Positions 23,056-28,236 of a stretch of DNA of 28,236 nucleotides are shown one piece after another. The stretch lies in the NCBI GenBank assembly GCA_964592635.1, contig CAZQFZ010000022.1, positions 1 through 28,236 on the forward strand, given 5' to 3'. The translations under genes and the position numbers were made by a program. A model generated the notes under the pieces. That model had not been told where the DNA came from. It worked only from the letters and a program-made list of their open reading frames with translations, and made no database searches. Numbering within the stretch: position 1 is the stretch's first letter; each line of letters begins with the position of its first letter. The stretch is from VMCP01 sp964592635 (GTDB lineage Bacteria; Bacteroidota; Bacteroidia; NS11-12g; UBA955).

Positions 23056-25158
23056 CTACAAACCTACAATCAATCCAATTTGAATCCATCTCGGTGCCAT
23101 AGGTACAGAAAATATTTCCCGGTACTGCGTATTCCCTATATTCATGCCGTTCAAATATCCACTAAATCGTTTATTCACCTGGTACTTTACCTTGACATCC
23201 CAAATTCCATAACCCGGATTTTCAGAATTATTGTTGCTCCAAGGTGAATTAAATCTCTCAAAATAGCGATACGTGCAACCCATTGTTATTTTTGAATTCA
23301 CCTCATAACTCATACGAAAGGTAGTATGATCTCCCAAGTAACTTAAAGCATTTTTACTAATATAACCCGAATCCAATTTTAAATTGCCCTCTAACAAACA
23401 AAATCCCCATCCAAACTGCAATCCCTTTATCCAAAACGCATTCATCCAATTAACTTGTGCTTCTAACCCACGGAACTGAACCGAACTTTGATTCACCGGC
23501 ATCCATTTGGCATTTATATCGGGTCGCAACCAATCAATCATTTGGAAAACATTCCTCTGAAAAAAACTCAACCCCCAATAATAACCGCCCCCAGCTATCT
23601 TCACTCCCGCTTCAAACGATTCCGAAAACTCCGGCTTCAAGTTCGGATTGCTTTGGTTCAACAAATCGTTATAATACAAGTCCGTAAACGTTGGAAGACG
23701 CTGACCCAGTCCGTAATTTCCATACAAATTTAATCCATCCACAACACGATAATTCAATTCAATTCCAGGATAAATACGTGTTTTTAAATCCGGAGAACTG
23801 AGTAAATAAACGCCTGTGTTTAAACTCAGTCGTTTGAAGAAATCCTGAGAATAGTGCATATATCCACCAGAAAAACGACGATTACGCTGCAAATTCGCAT
23901 TGGGATCTCCCAGATTTGTACTCCTAATCATCTCCTGCCTCAAATCCACACCGAAACCCAAACGAGCATGTTTTAATACTTTATGCGTGTACTGCAAGCG
24001 CTGCATATCTACCCGCGTGGAATGAAAATTCTGATAATATTCCGGATTATAATTCCTAAAAACATAATGATCGTAATTCCAACGGCTACTTATCTGGAGT
24101 TCAAATTCCCCCTTGCCCCCGACCTCCAATCGATACCTTCCTTGCACAAACTGCGTATTTACTTCTTCTCGTGCAAAAGTATCTCTTGGCGCAGCATAAA
24201 AATAGCTGGCACCAAATGCATTGTTAACAGCACCACCTAAAATATATACATGATGAATTCCTCTGTTATACGATAATCCTGCAGTATTCCGAAAATTCAA
24301 ATAATCCGAATTCAACCTGAATCCATTTCCCTGTTGTATTTCCGACCCCACCCAATAACTCCAATTACCCCGACTCCCCATGAGAAAAAAACGAGCCCCG
24401 AACTGTCGATAAAACACACTATCCGTCGATTTACTCCCATCCGTATTTTTCAACGCACCCAACTTTGCACCTGTAAAAACATCGACTTCCATTTGGGGCT
24501 GTTTGAAACGCTTAATAGCTTCCCCTTTATGTTGGTTATGCAAACGGTTACGGTTCCCTTTTAATTGACCCTCAGCCAAACCGCTCTTCTCGTTAACATT
24601 ATCACTACTTTGGAAATTACCCGCATTTGCCTGTGACAATATAGTAACAATATTCACTACTCCTGCCAAGGCATTTAAACCATATTTATGTGCGGCACCC
24701 CCTTTAATAACCTCGATATACTTAATTGCATTCAATGGTATTGGTAAATTCATTTGATGATGACCTGTTTGTGGGTCCGACATTCTAACCCCATCCACCA
24801 GCACCAAAACTTGATCAAATGAACTTCCTCGTATTCCAATATCCGCCTGTGAACCCCCAATGCCCCGCTGACGAATATCTACACCTGCTACATGACTCAA
24901 GAGCTCGTTTATATTTTGAACAGGAAGTTTTTGAATCATTTCTTGAGTAATCAATAAAATATTCAATCCCGATTTCCGCAAACTCACTTTGCTTCCCAAT
25001 GCAACCACCTGATGAATATCGATCTCGTCCAATACTTCGGTTTCTGTACTATCAGAAAAATACTTCGAAATGTTAGCTGCACCCTTTAATGTATTTGAAT
25101 TGAACTGCATTAAAAATGCAATCAAATACCATTGAAATAATTCAAAACGAATTTTCAT
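23056..25158 (-). CDS. TonB-dependent outer-membrane receptor
   Basis: A 700-aa TonB-dependent receptor of the BtuB-like size class. A signal peptide (about residues 1-28) is followed by a short stretch with VLDEIDIHQVVALG, a likely TonB-box region. The plug domain contains LPVQNINELLSHVAGVDI, IGIRGSSFDQVLVLVDGVRM and IEVIKGGAAHKYG, and ends at LAGVVNIVT (about residue 170). The remainder alternates aromatic beta strands typical of the 22-stranded barrel and ends in MAPRWIQIGLIVGL. There is no N-terminal carboxypeptidase-like domain and no SusD partner, so it is not a SusC protein. Ligand unknown: no B12, heme or siderophore genes adjoin it and no riboswitch is visible upstream. Confidence 0.93.
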   Translation of the reverse strand: MKIRFELFQWYLIAFLMQFNSNTLKGAANISKYFSDSTETEVLDEIDIHQVVALGSKVSLRKSGLNILLITQEMIQKLPVQNINELLSHVAGVDIRQRGIGGSQADIGIRGSSFDQVLVLVDGVRMSDPQTGHHQMNLPIPLNAIKYIEVIKGGAAHKYGLNALAGVVNIVTILSQANAGNFQSSDNVNEKSGLAEGQLKGNRNRLHNQHKGEAIKRFKQPQMEVDVFTGAKLGALKNTDGSKSTDSVFYRQFGARFFLMGSRGNWSYWVGSEIQQGNGFRLNSDYLNFRNTAGLSYNRGIHHVYILGGAVNNAFGASYFYAAPRDTFAREEVNTQFVQGRYRLEVGGKGEFELQISSRWNYDHYVFRNYNPEYYQNFHSTRVDMQRLQYTHKVLKHARLGFGVDLRQEMIRSTNLGDPNANLQRNRRFSGGYMHYSQDFFKRLSLNTGVYLLSSPDLKTRIYPGIELNYRVVDGLNLYGNYGLGQRLPTFTDLYYNDLLNQSNPNLKPEFSESFEAGVKIAGGGYYWGLSFFQRNVFQMIDWLRPDINAKWMPVNQSSVQFRGLEAQVNWMNAFWIKGLQFGWGFCLLEGNLKLDSGYISKNALSYLGDHTTFRMSYEVNSKITMGCTYRYFERFNSPWSNNNSENPGYGIWDVKVKYQVNKRFSGYLNGMNIGNTQYREIFSVPMAPRWIQIGLIVGL

Positions 25159-25223
25159 TTCTTTTAATAAGATTCTTTACAAAATTCTACCAGAAATTCA
25201 TTAACAATTCTAAGCTCAATCAA

Positions 25224-25231
25224 CAAATATA
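25224..25231 (-). promoter_or_regulatory. Possible -7 box of the TonB-dependent receptor gene
   Basis: Minus strand TATATTTG, about 65 bases before the ATG; a TTG 22 bases farther upstream (25256-25254) could be the -33 box. Confidence 0.4.
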
Positions 25232-25304
25232 TTTATGTAAATCAACCACTTAACAAATTGAAATACACATGTTTAATCTAAAATCAACACAAATAGAATG
25301 ACTT

Positions 25305-25327
25305 AAAACCCTTGATATATTAAAGGG
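25305..25327 (-). terminator. Weak terminator of the metalloprotease gene
   Basis: Minus strand: CCCTT, 9-base AT-rich loop, AAGGG, TTTT. The stem is only 5 bp, 45 bases after the stop codon. Confidence 0.35.
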
Positions 25328-25372
25328 ACATTTGAATTATCTATTAACAATTTCTAAAAATAAAATTCAATA

Positions 25373-27985
25373 TCAATCATCAAGGAATTGATCCACAATC
25401 ATCCGAAGATATTCTCTATGTGCCCTAAGTTGGTCTAACTGATTAGCGTTTTCTAATTTGGGAAGACCCGCCGACATCCAAGAATTAACCTGAACCAATT
25501 GCTTGTGAATGGCCGTCTTAGAAATAGGATCCAACCCTTTTCCGCCCATCCATTTCATCAATTCCATCAATCTCTCAACATAGTTGATCTGTAATTGTCT
25601 TCGATGAGTAGTGGGCAATTGATTTAAATCCTGTTTAAACACGGCTTCTGTTAGGGTATTCATGTATTCTAACACCGTCAACGAATTACCAAAGTAAAAA
25701 TTATCCGTCATTCTTCTCAGCACATTCGGGTGGAGCAAATGATCCATAACCGACTCTTGGATCGACTCGATTCTTCCATGCATTTTGGGCTCCTCTGATT
25801 GCGAAAAAAATCCAAATCCCCTTCTAACCGGTTGTAAATAACTGGCCAAATCGTTGGGGATTTCAATAGATCCTGGTGCCAATACGTAATCGCTAATTAA
25901 TTTGATTGCCCTTAATTGATCCTGACGACTAACCGAAGCATAAGGCTGCTTATTATTCACCTGTCCTGGCTCAAAACGCTCTACATACACTCCACCGACA
26001 TATCTTGAAATAATTCCCAAATGAGTTGCATACGACGACATTAATAAATTAAATACACTCAACATCGCCTGATGATTTTGAGCATTGGCTCCCAACGATG
26101 CGCCCCAATTTTTCTGAATTTCAGGCAACATCGCCTTGATTTGTACCAATTTTGATTCAGAAAATGCCATAGCGTCATTCGACATATCGTTTACCATGAC
26201 TCTTGGATCAATCGCTTTACCTGGAGATCGCACGTCATCCGCATCGTTTCCAAACGCATTTTCTTTCAACACACTCTTCTTAGCAATATTCCGTAAACGA
26301 GCCTCTTCTTGTTGTTCGTCCTCCAATCCAACACTGTACCCATATTCCACTGCCCAACGATCATATGGACCTGGTTCGGTTTGACAATATTGTACTTTCA
26401 TTCCTTTTTTCGGGGGAAGATTGATGGCAGGATAATCCATTACAGAACCAATTAGACCTGTGCTATATGTCAATTCAGGATTCAACAGTTCCTTGGGCGT
26501 ATGGAGTTGCGAAGCTCGCATATTGTGCATCAACCCAAGAGTATGTCCCATTTCATGCAAAACCAAATAATGAATCGACTCTCGAATTAATCGAGTCATC
26601 ACAATGGTATCGGAATTTACGAAAACCATTGGATTCTCCACAGTATCTAAACCCAAAGCTCCCATATACAACTGTGCAGCTAATTGTTCTTCATGCAGAT
26701 GCAAACCGGCCTGACACATTTCATTATGCCATTTTTCCGAAGTTGGATACACTGATTCTGCTTTCACTCGATTAGTTAAAAACAAAAACTCGAACATGAT
26801 ATCAGCGCCTAAAATCTCGCCAGTTCTGGGGTTAACAAAACTAGGACCATATCCCCCGAAAGGAGGATTCGGAGAAGATGTCCACCTTAAAACATTGTAT
26901 CGAATATCCCCTGCATCCCAAGATGCTGTATCAGGCTGCTCAAAAACTTGAATCGCATTAATAAAACCAAGGGGTTCAAATGCTTTGTTCCATTGCAAAG
27001 CAGCTTCTCTGATAACTGGACGTAATTCTTTGGGTGTTGTATTTTCAATCCACCAAACAACGGGTTTAACCGGCTCACTTTTTATTGCATTGGGGTCCTT
27101 CTTTTGCAAATCCCAACGATGAATCAAATCGCGATAGTTCACAAAGTCTTTCCCTGTCATATCATTCACTGATTCAGAGAAGTACCCAATTCTCTGATCA
27201 TCTCTTCTGGGTTTGAATCCGTTATTTGGAACAGCAATAAAACTATGTTGCACCACCACAGATACATATCTTGAATCAGTAACCGCTGCACTGTGCCCAC
27301 CACTCGCGGCAGGATTATCAAAAACGTACCTTACCACTACATCCAAATTCTCCGGATAGTTTTTTATCTTTTCGTATTGAGTCTTTCCTTTGGCCAACTT
27401 TCCCAGTTGGAATCCTTTACTGCCTTCCCTACCCCCTTCTTTTATGGCTTGAAGTTGCTCTGTTAAAAACAACTCGTCGGCAGATATGAGTAAGTTACCA
27501 TTATCATCTTTTGCCACGATTTTCTCGAATGCCATAATTCCCTCAGAAATATTGGCATTGGCACTTTTGGAAATCGCATTGTTCGGATCAAAATAATAGC
27601 CTGTATTCTGTAGTGCAAATTCCAAATTTTCAAAAACGCGGCGAATTTTAAAGATGGAACTCCCTCTATACGCACCTCTGTGTGCTCCCACATCCATCAC
27701 CCCATTTTCGGTATAAGTAAAATGAATATACTCTACATTCAGTTGGTTAGCAGACACTTGCAAATACATTTGACCCGTTATTGTGTCTCGGTAAACCGTA
27801 AAAAGGCCCGGTAATTTTATACAATTCTTTGTCTTATCTGAGATTTTTTCAATCTTATTTTCTTTTTTGGGGGATGCAGGTGCGGCAGTTAACTCTACAG
27901 TCTTCTTTTTCTTTTTAAATAGTTGCGCTTCAGCGGAATGACAAAACAGTATTGTTGCCGAAATCAAAGCGATTTTCATTCTCAT
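25373..27985 (-). CDS. Secreted zinc metalloprotease, DUF5117/DUF4953 type
   Basis: An 870-aa exported protein of the Bacteroidota family annotated 'zinc-dependent metalloprotease' (N-terminal DUF5117-like and C-terminal DUF4953-like regions). Signal peptide 1-20 (ending AEAQ). A Lys/Pro-rich linker is followed by the DUF5117 region (GLFTVYRDTITGQMYL, then HRGAYRGSSIFKIRRVFENLEF). The catalytic motif LHEMGHTLGLMHN at about residues 474-486 is the metzincin pattern HEXXHXXGXXH, with a downstream VMDY that fits the Met-turn. No T9SS C-terminal sorting domain is apparent. Substrate unknown; probably periplasmic or surface. ATG at 27985 chosen; ATG at 27979 also possible. Preceded by a GGGGGATG motif inside its linker. 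Confidence 0.92.
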   Translation of the reverse strand: MRMKIALISATILFCHSAEAQLFKKKKKTVELTAAPASPKKENKIEKISDKTKNCIKLPGLFTVYRDTITGQMYLQVSANQLNVEYIHFTYTENGVMDVGAHRGAYRGSSIFKIRRVFENLEFALQNTGYYFDPNNAISKSANANISEGIMAFEKIVAKDDNGNLLISADELFLTEQLQAIKEGGREGSKGFQLGKLAKGKTQYEKIKNYPENLDVVVRYVFDNPAASGGHSAAVTDSRYVSVVVQHSFIAVPNNGFKPRRDDQRIGYFSESVNDMTGKDFVNYRDLIHRWDLQKKDPNAIKSEPVKPVVWWIENTTPKELRPVIREAALQWNKAFEPLGFINAIQVFEQPDTASWDAGDIRYNVLRWTSSPNPPFGGYGPSFVNPRTGEILGADIMFEFLFLTNRVKAESVYPTSEKWHNEMCQAGLHLHEEQLAAQLYMGALGLDTVENPMVFVNSDTIVMTRLIRESIHYLVLHEMGHTLGLMHNMRASQLHTPKELLNPELTYSTGLIGSVMDYPAINLPPKKGMKVQYCQTEPGPYDRWAVEYGYSVGLEDEQQEEARLRNIAKKSVLKENAFGNDADDVRSPGKAIDPRVMVNDMSNDAMAFSESKLVQIKAMLPEIQKNWGASLGANAQNHQAMLSVFNLLMSSYATHLGIISRYVGGVYVERFEPGQVNNKQPYASVSRQDQLRAIKLISDYVLAPGSIEIPNDLASYLQPVRRGFGFFSQSEEPKMHGRIESIQESVMDHLLHPNVLRRMTDNFYFGNSLTVLEYMNTLTEAVFKQDLNQLPTTHRRQLQINYVERLMELMKWMGGKGLDPISKTAIHKQLVQVNSWMSAGLPKLENANQLDQLRAHREYLRMIVDQFLDD
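27869..27876 (+). repeat. GGGGGATG motif
   Basis: ATTTTCTTTTTTGGGGGATG, antisense in the metalloprotease gene over codons for ASPKK in the linker after the signal peptide. Confidence 0.6.
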
Positions 27986-28051
27986 AGTCGCAAATTAAAT
28001 GATAAATGCTGGGTAGTAGCATCCGCGGTTAAAAAAAGACAGATAATTTAC

Positions 28052-28066
28052 TTGCGAAATTCGCAA
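28052..28066. promoter_or_regulatory. 15-bp perfect palindrome between divergent genes
   Basis: TTGCGAA-A-TTCGCAA lies in the 215-base gap between the metalloprotease gene and the tRNA. There is no T tract after it on either strand, so it looks more like an operator than a terminator. Confidence 0.5.
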
Positions 28067-28068
28067 AA

Positions 28069-28117
28069 AATCATGCTTGGAATTCTCGATTAAACAAATT
28101 TTCAAATATGCATGATT
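28069..28117. repeat. 8-bp inverted repeat upstream of the tRNA promoter
   Basis: AATCATGC (28069-28076) and GCATGATT (28110-28117) are perfect reverse complements, 33 bases apart, ending 6 bases before the -33 box. Confidence 0.4.
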
Positions 28118-28123
28118 AGCGTA

Positions 28124-28153
28124 TTGCAAATTTCAAAAAAATCACTACCTTTG
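28124..28153 (+). promoter_or_regulatory. Promoter of tRNA-Arg
   Basis: TTG (28124-28126), 19-base spacer, TACCTTTG followed by C (28146-28153): a textbook Bacteroidota -33/-7 promoter. It leaves a leader of about 40 bases before the mature tRNA. Confidence 0.8.
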
Positions 28154-28200
28154 CAGTCCTTTAGAACAAATAGCATTCTATGGCTATTAACTAAAGAAAC

Positions 28201-28236
28201 GCATTCGTAGCTCAATTGGATAGAGCATCTGACTAC
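28201..28236 (+). tRNA. tRNA-Arg, probably anticodon ACG, 3' truncated by the window
   Basis: The sequence reads acceptor GCATTCG, T8 A9, D stem GCTC/GAGC with loop AATTGGATA, A26, anticodon stem TCTGA, C32, T33, then A34 C35 at the last base. Anticodons beginning AC with A34 are in practice ACG (arginine, inosine-modified) in bacteria. The third anticodon base and the rest lie beyond the window. Confidence 0.85.

Noticed and set aside
25159..25372. Cobalamin or other riboswitch before the TonB-dependent receptor
   Set aside because: The 214-base gap is AT-rich, holds only a possible -7 box and a weak hairpin, and shows no conserved B12-box-like or other riboswitch core.

Overview
The window is a chromosomal stretch of a member of the Bacteroidota. 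The evidence is the low GC content, promoters of the TTG-N19/20-TAnnTTTG type, the near absence of Shine-Dalgarno sequences, an FtsZ ending in the phylum-typical LHDNVD tail, and several phylum-typical families (DUF2851, a DUF5117/DUF4953-type metalloprotease, YCF48-like propellers, GldL/GldM). The order or family cannot be fixed from this sequence. No transposase, integrase, phage gene or CRISPR array is visible.

Layout. Bases 1-2862 hold the end of the division cluster, ftsA (5' truncated) and ftsZ, closed by a good terminator. A 66-bp tandem repeat follows. From 3072 to 8064 there is a run of minus-strand genes: GT4 glycosyltransferase, TetA-like MFS transporter, a small conserved protein often labelled 'ABC transporter ATPase', a CCG-type Fe-S protein and a Usp-like protein. 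A plus-strand YCF48/BNR propeller gene (8119-9606) overlaps tail-to-tail with a GT2 glycosyltransferase, which is followed by a SprT-like protein, the FAD enzyme LhgO, DUF2851, a CDF metal transporter and the 2-oxoglutarate dehydrogenase E2 (sucB). After a terminator comes the most unusual part, a compact five-gene minus-strand operon (22365 down to 16372). The window closes with a DUF423 membrane protein, a TonB-dependent receptor, a large secreted zinc metalloprotease and the first half of a plus-strand tRNA-Arg.

The five-gene operon encodes, in order of transcription, a signal-peptide coiled-coil protein with a C-terminal membrane helix, a short GldL homologue, two different GldM homologues in tandem, and an outer-membrane protein joining an N-terminal beta-helix to a C-terminal barrel. 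GldL/GldM form the proton-driven motor of type 9 secretion and gliding. Here the usual gldK and gldN are absent and the motor proteins are divergent. Only the second GldM keeps an arginine where canonical GldM has Arg9, which suggests a heteromeric motor working with a dedicated outer-membrane partner. This is the best candidate for an undescribed envelope-spanning machine.

A second signal cuts across all genes. The 8-mer GGGGGATG, usually preceded by a pyrimidine/T-rich run, occurs nine times exactly (and five more times with four Gs). It appears on both strands, inside and between genes, and often in variable linkers. It behaves like a genome-wide signal (Chi-like, uptake-like or binding site) and not like a product of coding.
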